This document shows positions 9,048-17,914 of a DNA stretch of 64,000 bases, in pieces. The position numbers were made by a program, and so were the translations under genes. Position 1 is the first letter of the stretch, and every line of letters begins with the position of its first letter. The stretch is from Phormidium tanganyikae FI6-MK23 (GTDB lineage: Bacteria; Cyanobacteriota; Cyanobacteriia; Leptolyngbyales; Leptolyngbyaceae). The DNA lies in contig JAHHHU010000002.1 of assembly GCA_019359175.1 (NCBI GenBank), positions 248,001 to 312,000 on the forward strand, in the 5' to 3' direction. The notes under the pieces are model-generated. The model was not told the origin of the DNA. It saw only the letters and a list, made by a program, of their open reading frames with translations, and did no database searches.

Positions 9048-10472
9048 CTAATCGTCCGCGCCACGATGCACCGTCTTCACCCATTTCAGTCGTTTCGGAC
9101 GAATCGACATTCTAAAAGTCGCAGTAGACACGATCGCGAACCAGTGGAACATATAAACTGCACCGCGCAAACCTTGAGCAATCAACGATGCCCAATCGAG
9201 CAGAGATCGTTCTTCTGCGCTCTTGAGCCGTTGCACTCGTCGCAATCCACCGATCGCACTAAACAAAAACAACACGAGCGTCATTGCAGAAATCGGACTC
9301 GTCAGCATCATCCGGTGACGCAAAACCGCCATGAGAAAATCTGGCAGTGCGGCAGTCGGCATCACATATTGAAGCATCCAGAACATCGCAAGATCGATCG
9401 TTTTGCGGGTTCCCATGCGATTTTGCAGAATCAATCGCCAATAGTCGAGATAGCGCTGATAGCCGCCTTCTGCCCAGCGATTTCGCTGATGCCAAAGCGC
9501 GATCGCGCTCGTGACTCCTTCTTCATAAACCGCAGGCTCGGTCACGACTTCGATGTCCCATTGGTTTAGATGCAACCGGAACGTCAGATCCAAATCGTCG
9601 GTAATGGTTTCTTCGTTCCAGCCACCGCAATCGATTAAGGCTTCTCGGCGCACTAGTTGACCGTTTCCGCGCAGTTCACCTAATCCCCCGATCGCAGAAC
9701 GCTGTTGATGAATAAATGAATCCAGCGCCATTTCTGCCATTTGTCCCCGAATCCAGAAGTTATTCGCATCTTTAGACTGAAACTCTGGTTCGGCTTGAAT
9801 GATTGCTTTTCTGACCTGAATTGCGCCCACATCGCCGCGATCGAACACAGGCAACACGCGCCGCAAGAAGTTGGTTTCGACCTGAGCATCTGCATCAAAT
9901 ACGACTAGAAATTCGCCGCGTGTGAGTGGAAGCACTTGATTTAGAGCGCCAGATTTACCGCCACCTGCATTTGCGGGGCGATGAAATACATTGAGCTGCG
10001 GATACTGAGTTGTCATCTGATCCAAGATCTCAGCCGTCCGATCGGTGCTGTTGTCGTTGATTACCCAAAGTTCGTAGCGATCGTGTGGATAATCTAAACG
10101 ACACATCATCTCGACCAATCGAGCAATCACCGCTTCTTCGTTTTTGGCGGCAACCATCAGCGACACCATCGGAAAGAAGTCGTCTTCCTCGATCGCTTTT
10201 GGTAAGTCACAAGGCCGCGCCAGAATTAGCCTAACTGCGTGAACACTCATCAGTGTGGTTAGACCTAAAACGAACCAGTAACCCCACGTCACGAGATGAA
10301 GCGCGATCGTGCTGCTCCAGATCATTGCAAAGACGATCGCTGCTTTCTTCCTACGTCCTTGAAATCCACGAAATACCTCCGGATCTTCCGGATCGGGTAG
10401 CTCCGTCACCAGTGCTGCCAACGCCTCAAGCTCATTGAAGGAATCGTTTTCTTGCCAGGAATTTTCGGACAT
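9048..10472 (-). CDS. Membrane GT2 family glycosyltransferase (possible glucosyl-diacylglycerol synthase)
   Basis: A 474-residue processive-type GT2 enzyme. It has two N-terminal membrane helices (about 47-85), a catalytic GT-A domain (about 100-345) and C-terminal membrane helices. Motifs: VAAKNEEAVIARL, INDNSTDRT, VFDADAQVE (metal-binding DAD), NGQLVRRE, TDDLDLTFRL (acceptor ED region) and QRNRW (QxxRW). The size and topology fit the cyanobacterial lipid glucosyltransferase typified by Sll1377 (monoglucosyldiacylglycerol synthase). That specificity is inferred; a cellulose-like polysaccharide synthase is the alternative. The start ATG is at 10472. Confidence 0.85.
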   Translation of the reverse strand: MSENSWQENDSFNELEALAALVTELPDPEDPEVFRGFQGRRKKAAIVFAMIWSSTIALHLVTWGYWFVLGLTTLMSVHAVRLILARPCDLPKAIEEDDFFPMVSLMVAAKNEEAVIARLVEMMCRLDYPHDRYELWVINDNSTDRTAEILDQMTTQYPQLNVFHRPANAGGGKSGALNQVLPLTRGEFLVVFDADAQVETNFLRRVLPVFDRGDVGAIQVRKAIIQAEPEFQSKDANNFWIRGQMAEMALDSFIHQQRSAIGGLGELRGNGQLVRREALIDCGGWNEETITDDLDLTFRLHLNQWDIEVVTEPAVYEEGVTSAIALWHQRNRWAEGGYQRYLDYWRLILQNRMGTRKTIDLAMFWMLQYVMPTAALPDFLMAVLRHRMMLTSPISAMTLVLFLFSAIGGLRRVQRLKSAEERSLLDWASLIAQGLRGAVYMFHWFAIVSTATFRMSIRPKRLKWVKTVHRGADD

Positions 10473-10566
10473 AGGTTGCAGTGTCTAACACCCAATATTT
10501 GTCTACTGTTGCGTGTGGCTAAAGATTCGGATCGAATCGTAAAGTTTTCGCACATTGACAGCTTAC

Positions 10567-10614
10567 CTCGCGATCGTCCCTTTTGACCGACTTCTTCCGA
10601 GTCGGGATCGCGAG
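10567..10614. other. Strong nested hairpin between cheR and the GT2 gene
   Basis: The outer arms CTCGCGATC (10567-10575) and GATCGCGAG (10606-10614) are perfect complements. An inner stem CGACT/AGTCG sits inside them. No T-run follows on either strand, so this is not a classic terminator. It lies between the cheR stop (10664) and the GT2 start (10472) and could be a 5' leader structure of the GT2 transcript or an mRNA 3' end. Confidence 0.5.
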
Positions 10615-10663
10615 TTTGATTGGGTACAAGTACACTGTTTTTGCACTGATCAATCTCGATGAG

Positions 10664-11890
10664 CTACTGATCCACAAAGGTCAGTAATAGACCGATCATC
10701 TTTTGCCTGAAGCTGAAAACAGGCGCGATCGCAATATCAAAATATCGAGTCTGATTTGAAGTGTTCCATTCAATGTGCTTAAGGATTTGTGGCTGATGAC
10801 AGTGGTTCAATTTGCTGATCAGCGCTTCGGAGTCTAGTAGCTTACCAGGTTCGAGTTGGTGAAACGGATGATTCCAGTCGTTCAGCGTTAAGCCAAATAA
10901 GAGTGTGGCTTGCTCATTTGCACTGACTAAACAACCCTCTAGGTCGATCGCACATTGAGCTACGGGATTTGTTTCAAATGCAGTTCGCCAGAAGTGACTT
11001 TGGACGGTAAAAGGCTGAAGAGAGGGCTTTCGATGAGACTTCGAGTGAATCGATAGCTGATCTTCGATTTCTAGCTTGAGTCCTTTCTTATAGATTCGAT
11101 GCTTGAGATTGATCGGTGCAAAAATTTGTCTGCGATTCACTAAGGTTTCTGCTTGACCGAGAAATAGAAAGCCTGTTGTTTTGAGTGAGAAGTGAAACCG
11201 TACCAGAATCGAAGCTTGAGTCTCGGCATTGAAATAGATCAATACATTCCGGCACAGCAACAAATCAATTTTGGAAATCGGGGCATCTTTTGCTAAGTTG
11301 TGACGACCAAAAATAATGCTTTGGCGTAAGAGCGGGTGAATCGAGTAGCCTGTTTCAGATTTTACAAAGTATTTTTCGAGCAGATCAGCAGGAATGCCTG
11401 TCATCTGCAATTCGCTGTAATTCGCTTGACGCGCTTGTTTGAGAGCCGCTTCGTCTGCGTCGGTTGCATAGCACTGAACTCGTTTTCGACAGAAATCAAG
11501 CCCAAATTTTTCTGCTAATAGGATCAAAACGCTGTAGATTTCTTGTCCAGCCGCACAGCCTGCACTCCAAATCCGAATCTGTTCGTCAGGTAACTTATTT
11601 GCAACGATTTTGGGGAGAATTTCGGCGGCGAGATAGTCCCAAGCCGCACGATCGCGAAAAAAACTGGTGACGTTAATAAAAACATCATCGAGCAAAGAAA
11701 GGTGTTCTTCTGTATGTGTTTGTAGATACGCTAAGTAGCTCTGATAGCCCTCAATGTTGAGGCTACTCATGCGGTGCTGAAATCGTCGCGTTAAGGTCGA
11801 TCGCTTATAGCCTGTGAGGTCATACCCTTGGTTTTGCTTGAGATAGAGCAATAACGCTTCAAATTCTGGATTGGCCTCGGATTGTTCCAT
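10664..11890 (-). CDS. CheR-type protein methyltransferase with C-terminal PAS domain
   Basis: SAM-dependent glutamate-O-methyltransferase of the CheR family. Residues about 5-60 are the helical CheR N-domain (LLLYLKQNQGYDLTGYKRST), 65-265 the SAM-binding domain with IRIWSAGCAAGQEIYSV and LLLCRNVLIYFN, and about 300-405 a PAS-like domain (FWRTAFETNPVAQCAIDLEG). The usual GEEPYS is GQEIYS here. No CheB or chemoreceptor gene is nearby. The gene begins 13 bases after the giant hybrid kinase stops on the same strand, so both probably form one signalling operon; the PAS may let it act on a sensor other than a chemoreceptor (inference). Confidence 0.88.
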   Translation of the reverse strand: MEQSEANPEFEALLLYLKQNQGYDLTGYKRSTLTRRFQHRMSSLNIEGYQSYLAYLQTHTEEHLSLLDDVFINVTSFFRDRAAWDYLAAEILPKIVANKLPDEQIRIWSAGCAAGQEIYSVLILLAEKFGLDFCRKRVQCYATDADEAALKQARQANYSELQMTGIPADLLEKYFVKSETGYSIHPLLRQSIIFGRHNLAKDAPISKIDLLLCRNVLIYFNAETQASILVRFHFSLKTTGFLFLGQAETLVNRRQIFAPINLKHRIYKKGLKLEIEDQLSIHSKSHRKPSLQPFTVQSHFWRTAFETNPVAQCAIDLEGCLVSANEQATLLFGLTLNDWNHPFHQLEPGKLLDSEALISKLNHCHQPQILKHIEWNTSNQTRYFDIAIAPVFSFRQKMIGLLLTFVDQ

Positions 11891-11903
11891 ACCCGCCTCT
11901 CTG

Positions 11904-14900
11904 CTAAGTTAGCTCTTCCAAAAGTGGCAGGTACACGCTAAAGGTTGCCCCTTGTCCCTCTCCTGCACTTTGGGCATCAATCGCGCCATTATGAAGCTCG
12001 ACTAGATGCTGTGCGATTGCAAGTCCTAACCCAATTCCTTTCACTGATTCGGGGGCTTGCCAGAAGCGATCAAAGACGTGTGATAGAAATTCAGCCGAGA
12101 TTCCGATACCTGTATCAGTCACCCGGATTTCACAGTGGGCTATATTCTGTTTTTTCGTCCCTGACAGTTCAACCGTAACGCTGCCGCCTTCTGGTGTAAA
12201 TTTAATGGCATTACTTAGAAGATTACAGATGACTTGCTGTAATCGATCGCGGTCTGCCATCACCAGCGGATGCATTCTATTTTGCTGCCAGATTAACTTG
12301 ACTTCTTTGGCTTGGGCGGTTTGGTCAACGGTTGCGATCGCCATTTCGATCACCGATGTGAGTTCGATCGGTTGAAGATTTAAACGCAGTTTACCAGCAG
12401 TAATGCGGGAGATATCTAACAAATCTTGAACGAGTTTGGCTTGTAGGGTGGCATTACGTTCGATCGTGCTTAATGCTTTTGCCAACAGTACTGGAGTGGG
12501 CGGACTTGATCGTAGGAGCCGCGTCCAACCGAGAATCGAAACGAGCGGCGTGCTTAGTTCGTGGGAAACGGTTGAGAGCAGATCATCTTTACGGCGGCTG
12601 TTGGTTCTTTCTTGATGTAGAACTTTGCCGCGCTGTAGATGAGTATTCACGCGCGAAATCAGTTCTTGAGTCGAGAAAGGTTTGATCAAATAATCGTCTG
12701 CACCCGCTTCCAAGGCTTCCACGATCGCTTCTTCTCCTGCACGCGCAGACAGCAGAATAATCGGGATTCCTCTTGTGCCCGGATCTGCTCGTAATGCCTG
12801 AAGCAATTGAAATCCATCTAGCCCAGGCATCATCACATCGCTGAGGATCAGATCCGGGACTTGCGATCGAGCCGCTGATAGTGCCGCTGTTCCATCCGCA
12901 ACAGATTCGACTTGAACATGGTCGCTTAAGATTCGCGTCAGGTAATCCCGCATATCGGCATTATCATCCACGAGAAGAACACGGGCATGAGTGGGCGTTT
13001 CGCGTCGGTCTTCCGATCGCCAAAGTTCTGCTTCTTGTACATAAGGCGCAGTTCCGATCGCAGTGGATGTTAGGGTGCGGGTGGGTTGGATACGATCGCC
13101 TTCAGATTGAAGGCGATCGTTCGGTAGATGTTCTGTCCCCAAAGGCAGGACGATCGTAAAGCAGGTTCCTTCTCCGACGATGCTACTCACCTCGATCGTG
13201 CCGCCATGCAGTTTAATCAGTTCATGCACTAGAGATAGACCAATCCCTGACCCTTCATGGGCTCGTGCTTGTGTCCCTCGCACCTGATAAAACCGCTCAA
13301 ACAGATGCGGCAGTTCATCGGGCGGAACGCCAACCCCCGTATCCTGCACTTTTAGAACGATATGAGGAAATGAAGCTGACGTTTTGAGTTGCGATCGCGG
13401 TGCTTCGAGTTTCAAAGTTGGAGTATCGAGATCGGAAAGGGAAGTTTCGAGTTCCGAGCTTGAAATTTCAAGTTCTGAGGTCGGAGTTTGCTTCTTCAAA
13501 GAAGTAGTTTCTAGATCAGAAGGGGAAACTTCCAGTTCTAATGTCTGTGCTTGGAGTTCTGAAGTAAAACCGCTATCGTTTAAGGTCAAAGCTTGAGGCT
13601 CTACCCCCAATTCTGCTCTTAGAGATACAGTAATTTCGCCCTCAAAAGTGAACTTAAAAGCATTTGAGAGCAAGTTCAGAACAATTTTCTCCCACATTTC
13701 TCGATCGATGTACACGATCTCCGGCAACGGCGGACAATCCACAATCAATTGCAGTCCAGCTTGCTCGATCGCTGAACGAAACACACTCGCTAACTCTGTC
13801 GTGAACTGAGATAAATCAGTCGGTTCATAAACAACCTCCATCCGACCCGCTTCGAGGCGTGAAAAGTCAAGCAGGGTATTCACCAGTTTCATCAGGCGTA
13901 AACTATTACGATGAGCGAGTTCTACCCGTTCTTTTTGCGCGGCAGGAAGCGGTGAAGTGCGATCGTTTAAGGCATCTTGCAGCGGATTCAATAACAGAGT
14001 TAGCGGAGTGCGAAACTCGTGAGAAACATTGCTGAAGAAGATTGTTTTAGCGCGACCGAGTTCTGCTAGAGCTTCGGCGCGTTGGTGTTCTTCTTCGTGC
14101 GCCGCTTGTTCTTGAATGCGCTGAAGCCTTTCTGCTTCTGCCCGCTTGCGATCGGTAATGTTGTTGAATACGATCGCAACCCGTCGGTTTTCGGGTTCGC
14201 CATCGGGAAAGGCATAGACATCAAACCAGCCATCTAACCCTTCAGCCCGATTCTCAAAGCGAATCGGTTGACCTGTTAAAACAACGTTGCCGTAAATCTC
14301 AAACCAATATTCTTCATGGTCTGGATCCAGTTCCCGCATCCGTTTACTGAGCACGTTTGTCATGCCCGTCTGCCGCTCAAACGATGGGCTGATTTCCAAA
14401 AAGCGATAGTCAAGGGGCTTCTCGTTCTCGTCAAAAATCATTTCGATCAGACAAAAGCCATCGTTGATCGCCTCGAACAGCGATCGATATTTTTCTTCCG
14501 ATTGACGCAGCGCCGCATCCGCCCGGTGGCGTTCGAGAAATTCCCCGGCTGTCCAGGCAAGCATATCCATCAGCCGCAGCTCGTGGTCGCTTGAACGATG
14601 CGGCTGGCGAAACTGAGTGCTGATCACGCCGATTGTCTCTCCCGATCGACCCGCCATCGGGGTGGACTGGCTGGCGCGAATTCCCTCGGCGTGGGAGGCA
14701 GCGCCAGCATCAGTGCCGTCCAAACCTGGGAAACCCACCGTGTCTTCGATGATCATGCGTTGCCGATAGACGCGCGCCACCTCGCACCCCGTCCTCAGTC
14801 CTTCGTAGCGAAAGAAGGAGATAAAGGGACCATCATCCGCATAGCCCTGCCAGACAGCCATCTCCAGCCGCTCACCGTCATCGCTGAGAAGCTGCACGCA

Positions 14901-17690
14901 GCCACGATCGGTGCTAGTGAACTCACACGCCACTGCGAGTACGTCCTGGAGCGCCGCCTTGACATCGTTTTGGTCTGCCAGCTTCGACTGTAGCTCGTAA
15001 AGTCGGCGCATCCCCGCGAGGTCTGCCGCGATTCGTGCTTCGCTCTCACGCAGCGACTCCTCGTTCTGCTTCCGCTCGGTGATGTCAATGATGAACTCGA
15101 CGCATTGAGATTCGAGACCACTGCCCGAAAGCCGCGTAGGTGCGAAAAGTCCCCACCACCGCGAACCGTCTTTACGGAAAAGCTGCTTTTCATACGGCGC
15201 GGTTTCTCCCTTTTCTGCGAGTTCTGCGGCGGTTCGCAGGGTTATGTCCCTAAATTCCGGCGGTGTCAGCGTCTCCCAATGCACTGCGTTTTGAAGCTCG
15301 TCGCGGGTGTAACCGCTCATTCCTATAAATGCCTCGTTCGCGTCTTGCATCCCCCCATCAAGACTGAAGAAAAGCACGCCGACAGTTTCAGCCGAAACCG
15401 CCTTTTGCATTCGCGCTTCGGATTCGCGCAGCGCGGCTTCGGCGTGGGCACGATCGAGACGCGGGAAAATGCGGTTCGAGAGTTCGCGGAACAATTCGAT
15501 TTCGTCATCACGCCAATCGTGGCTTTCTGAATCAGTAACAGCAAGATAATTCGTCCACAGGCCGTTGCGGTGAAACGGAACGGTGACAAATGCGCCGATT
15601 CCAACTGCGGTGTAATCCTTACCTTCGCAGCGCGGATCGGTGCGCGTGTTGCGGACGACAGCACCTTCTCCAGAGCGGTTGGCGCGTGAGAATTCTTCGC
15701 TGATAAAATCGGAGAGGCGGATCGTTTGGTGACGCAGACTCGGCACGCCTGCCGTGTTCCAAGCATCAAAAACCGTCACCTCGCCGCGCGCGTCATCAAC
15801 ATCCACAAATAGACAGGATTTGACTTCGAGATATGCGCCAATTTTCGCGCCGACCGTTTCCATAATTTCTTCGGCGGTCGAAAGGCGCGACATATCATCA
15901 GTGATTTCGGCGAGAAAAGTCTGATTCGCTTCGCGGCGTTTGCGATCGCTAATATCTTGGTAAACAGCGGCGATTTTTGTATCATTCGGCGCACCCACTT
16001 TGAAAACATAGCAGTTATACCAGGTATCTAGCGGTGCGGTGTAGATCTCATGGCGTTCGGCAACTCCCGTTTTCGCTACTCTCCCAAAGGTTTCAAACCA
16101 CTGCGATTCGTAATTTGGATCAAGTTCGCGTGTCCGCCGTCCAACAAGTTCGGTTCCAGTCATTTTCACCGCTGCCGGATTTGCAGCTAAATACAAAATG
16201 TTGATCGGCTGGTCGTTCTCATCGAAAATCACGTCGCAGAGAATGTATCCCTCGTCGATCGAATTAAACAGCGATCGATATTTTTCTTCCGATTCGCGTC
16301 GTGCAGCTTCTGCCAGTTTGCGATCGTGGATATCCGTCGATGCACCAAACCAGCGAACTACTTTGCCCGTTTGCGGGTCGCGGTAAGGCTCGGCTCGGAC
16401 AAGAAACCACCGATAGGTTCCGGTCTTCGATCGAATGCGATGCTCGACCTCAAACACACTGCTAGTACGCCGCGCTTCGTTGAACGCCTCCATTGTTAGT
16501 GCGCCGTCATCGGGGTGAACAAAGGTGCCAGCGGCTTCTGCTGCTGTAGTCGGTTCGTAAGGCAATCCCGTATAGTCGCTCCACTGCTTGTTAAGAAACT
16601 CGACTCGTCCTTCTGAATCCGTGATCCAAATGATTTGTGGCACAGCGTCTGCCACTTGCCGGAAATGTTCTTCCGATTCGCGCAGAGATTCTTCGGATTT
16701 TTTACGATCGGTGATGTCGTAAGAAACGACAAGCGTCGCATAAACTTCACCGTTTGAAGACCGAAGCGGCGTTCCGCGTGAGATGTAAAAGCGATCATGT
16801 GAATTATGTTCATGCTCAAATGCCTCACCCGCCAGACATTGACGGTACAGCACTTCGTAAGTCGGCAGTAATTCGGGCGGCATCACCTCGGAAAGCGTAT
16901 ATCCGACAAGATCTTCGGGTTTGAATCCCGCGATCGCTAATGCTTCTCCTTCAGCCAGCACATAGCGCAGATCACGGTCAACAATAAACGCCGCTCCACC
17001 TGGCAGCTTCTCGATCATCACCCGCAAGCGTTCTTCCGACTCGCGCAGCGCTTCATGCGATCTCTGGTCTTCTTCTAATTGAGCATTCGCCGCCCGCAAT
17101 TCTTGGGTTTGATGTCGATTCAAGATCAAAGCAGTAGCGGCGAAATCTGCCAGACTGGTCATGATTCGCACGTCTTCGGAGTCAAACTGTCGCGTCTCAT
17201 CGTGCGACATAATCCAGATCGTACCGAGCGCGCGGCGATCGACGATCAAGGGCAACGCCAAGCCTTCAACGATCGATGTATTCGCAGCTTGAAAGTAAGT
17301 GGAATAGTATTCGGGGTGAGAAAAAAGCTGGGGAGATTGCCGATCGATGCAAATTCCACAAGGGCTAAGGTTGCGGGGGATTGTTTTACCTACGTATTGA
17401 GCTAACGTTCCAGCTAATGCAGCCCAGCGAAGGATTTCTTTGCCATCTGATGTTGTTTCGAGCAAACTAATGCCTGCGGTTCCTGCCTGACATAACTCCA
17501 GTGCAGTTTCGACTAACCTTTGCGGCAGGCTTTCTGGCTCTTGTACCATCGAGCGAGCGAGAGATTGCATTGCCTGAGCTTCCGCCTGCCAGTCTGGAGA
17601 ATGAAGCGACTTCTGGGAAATCTGTGAAGCAATCCGCTGTGATAGCTCCTCAGTGATCAAAATATCGTTTAGGGTAACGCTGTGGGGCAT
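11904..17690 (-). CDS. Giant multi-PAS/GAF hybrid histidine kinase with two kinase cores
   Basis: A soluble 1928-residue sensor. Approximate order: GAF (33-190), PAS (214-330), PAS (335-455), PAS (467-580), GAF (587-746), PAS (752-875), GAF (893-1056), PAS (1070-1190), HisKA with SNVSHEFRTPL (about 1220), HATPase with N-box NAFKF and G1 DTGVGV, response receiver (VLLVDDNADMRDYL, phospho-acceptor Asp in LILSDVMMPG near 1617), second HisKA with STVSHELSTPL (about 1712) and second HATPase with G2 GIGLGLA. No membrane segment. Residues 1376-1438 are nine heptad repeats inside the first ATPase domain. The middle GAF/PAS stretch lacks HIP1 sites. A CheR-PAS gene follows directly. The signal is unknown; bilin binding by a GAF is possible but not shown. 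Confidence 0.93.
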   Translation of the reverse strand: MPHSVTLNDILITEELSQRIASQISQKSLHSPDWQAEAQAMQSLARSMVQEPESLPQRLVETALELCQAGTAGISLLETTSDGKEILRWAALAGTLAQYVGKTIPRNLSPCGICIDRQSPQLFSHPEYYSTYFQAANTSIVEGLALPLIVDRRALGTIWIMSHDETRQFDSEDVRIMTSLADFAATALILNRHQTQELRAANAQLEEDQRSHEALRESEERLRVMIEKLPGGAAFIVDRDLRYVLAEGEALAIAGFKPEDLVGYTLSEVMPPELLPTYEVLYRQCLAGEAFEHEHNSHDRFYISRGTPLRSSNGEVYATLVVSYDITDRKKSEESLRESEEHFRQVADAVPQIIWITDSEGRVEFLNKQWSDYTGLPYEPTTAAEAAGTFVHPDDGALTMEAFNEARRTSSVFEVEHRIRSKTGTYRWFLVRAEPYRDPQTGKVVRWFGASTDIHDRKLAEAARRESEEKYRSLFNSIDEGYILCDVIFDENDQPINILYLAANPAAVKMTGTELVGRRTRELDPNYESQWFETFGRVAKTGVAERHEIYTAPLDTWYNCYVFKVGAPNDTKIAAVYQDISDRKRREANQTFLAEITDDMSRLSTAEEIMETVGAKIGAYLEVKSCLFVDVDDARGEVTVFDAWNTAGVPSLRHQTIRLSDFISEEFSRANRSGEGAVVRNTRTDPRCEGKDYTAVGIGAFVTVPFHRNGLWTNYLAVTDSESHDWRDDEIELFRELSNRIFPRLDRAHAEAALRESEARMQKAVSAETVGVLFFSLDGGMQDANEAFIGMSGYTRDELQNAVHWETLTPPEFRDITLRTAAELAEKGETAPYEKQLFRKDGSRWWGLFAPTRLSGSGLESQCVEFIIDITERKQNEESLRESEARIAADLAGMRRLYELQSKLADQNDVKAALQDVLAVACEFTSTDRGCVQLLSDDGERLEMAVWQGYADDGPFISFFRYEGLRTGCEVARVYRQRMIIEDTVGFPGLDGTDAGAASHAEGIRASQSTPMAGRSGETIGVISTQFRQPHRSSDHELRLMDMLAWTAGEFLERHRADAALRQSEEKYRSLFEAINDGFCLIEMIFDENEKPLDYRFLEISPSFERQTGMTNVLSKRMRELDPDHEEYWFEIYGNVVLTGQPIRFENRAEGLDGWFDVYAFPDGEPENRRVAIVFNNITDRKRAEAERLQRIQEQAAHEEEHQRAEALAELGRAKTIFFSNVSHEFRTPLTLLLNPLQDALNDRTSPLPAAQKERVELAHRNSLRLMKLVNTLLDFSRLEAGRMEVVYEPTDLSQFTTELASVFRSAIEQAGLQLIVDCPPLPEIVYIDREMWEKIVLNLLSNAFKFTFEGEITVSLRAELGVEPQALTLNDSGFTSELQAQTLELEVSPSDLETTSLKKQTPTSELEISSSELETSLSDLDTPTLKLEAPRSQLKTSASFPHIVLKVQDTGVGVPPDELPHLFERFYQVRGTQARAHEGSGIGLSLVHELIKLHGGTIEVSSIVGEGTCFTIVLPLGTEHLPNDRLQSEGDRIQPTRTLTSTAIGTAPYVQEAELWRSEDRRETPTHARVLLVDDNADMRDYLTRILSDHVQVESVADGTAALSAARSQVPDLILSDVMMPGLDGFQLLQALRADPGTRGIPIILLSARAGEEAIVEALEAGADDYLIKPFSTQELISRVNTHLQRGKVLHQERTNSRRKDDLLSTVSHELSTPLVSILGWTRLLRSSPPTPVLLAKALSTIERNATLQAKLVQDLLDISRITAGKLRLNLQPIELTSVIEMAIATVDQTAQAKEVKLIWQQNRMHPLVMADRDRLQQVICNLLSNAIKFTPEGGSVTVELSGTKKQNIAHCEIRVTDTGIGISAEFLSHVFDRFWQAPESVKGIGLGLAIAQHLVELHNGAIDAQSAGEGQGATFSVYLPLLEELT
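13377..13565 (-). repeat. Nine tandem 21-bp units encoding Ser/Leu/Glu heptads inside the kinase gene
   Basis: The 189 bases encode nine consecutive seven-residue units, for example TSELEIS, SSELETS, LSDLDTP, TLKLEAP and RSQLKTS (kinase residues 1376-1438). The consensus is roughly (S/T)-S-(E/D)-L-E-x-(S/T). The units have diverged but keep frame and period. They lie between the N-box and the G1 box of the first HATPase domain, where other kinases have only a short loop. Confidence 0.85.
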
Positions 17691-17704
17691 AGGATCGATT
17701 TGCG

Positions 17705-17914
17705 TTAGGGCTGATGAACTTGATTTAATGGCAGCAGTAGATTATCTCGACTAATTTTCCGAGAAGCGTTGAGAATTTCTACACCAATGACATCCTCTTC
17801 CGGATCGTAGTCGATCATTACCCCAGGTTGCTGTTCGTCGCTTTCTTTGATCGTTTTGACAGCTTTCCTGTTTCTCGGACATTCTCCTAAGATGGAATGA
17901 GTATGAGTGTACAA
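17705..17914 (-). pseudogene. DUF2283 protein remnant, N-terminus missing
   Basis: The reading frame encodes VKTIKESDEQQPGVMIDYDP, then EEDVIGVEILNASRKIS, which is the second half of a DUF2283 domain (the GVxxDYDxxxxVxGxEILNAS pattern). The first strand of the family (typically a K-x-x-YD-x-x-xD-x-LYI motif) is absent, and upstream codons (YTHTHSILGEC) look random. A short MSEKQ stretch in the adjacent frame hints at a frameshift as well. The only available starts are a weak TTG at 17914 or internal ATGs. It overlaps the divergent cystine lyase start by 18 bases. Most likely a decaying gene. Confidence 0.55.

Noticed and set aside
9066-9569. 167-residue plus-strand frame opposite the GT2 gene
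   Set aside because: Its composition is rich in His, Arg and Gln with no domain, as expected from antisense of a coding region.
13384-13596. 70-residue plus-strand frame of Ser/Glu/Val repeats (SSELEISSSEVGV)
   Set aside because: It is the antisense reading of the 21-bp tandem array in the kinase gene; its repeat pattern comes from that array and it lacks a ribosome site.
14795-15769. Several frames of 130-150 residues on both strands inside the giant kinase gene
   Set aside because: They are alternative readings of GC-rich coding sequence; the kinase frame carries conserved GAF and PAS motifs throughout.
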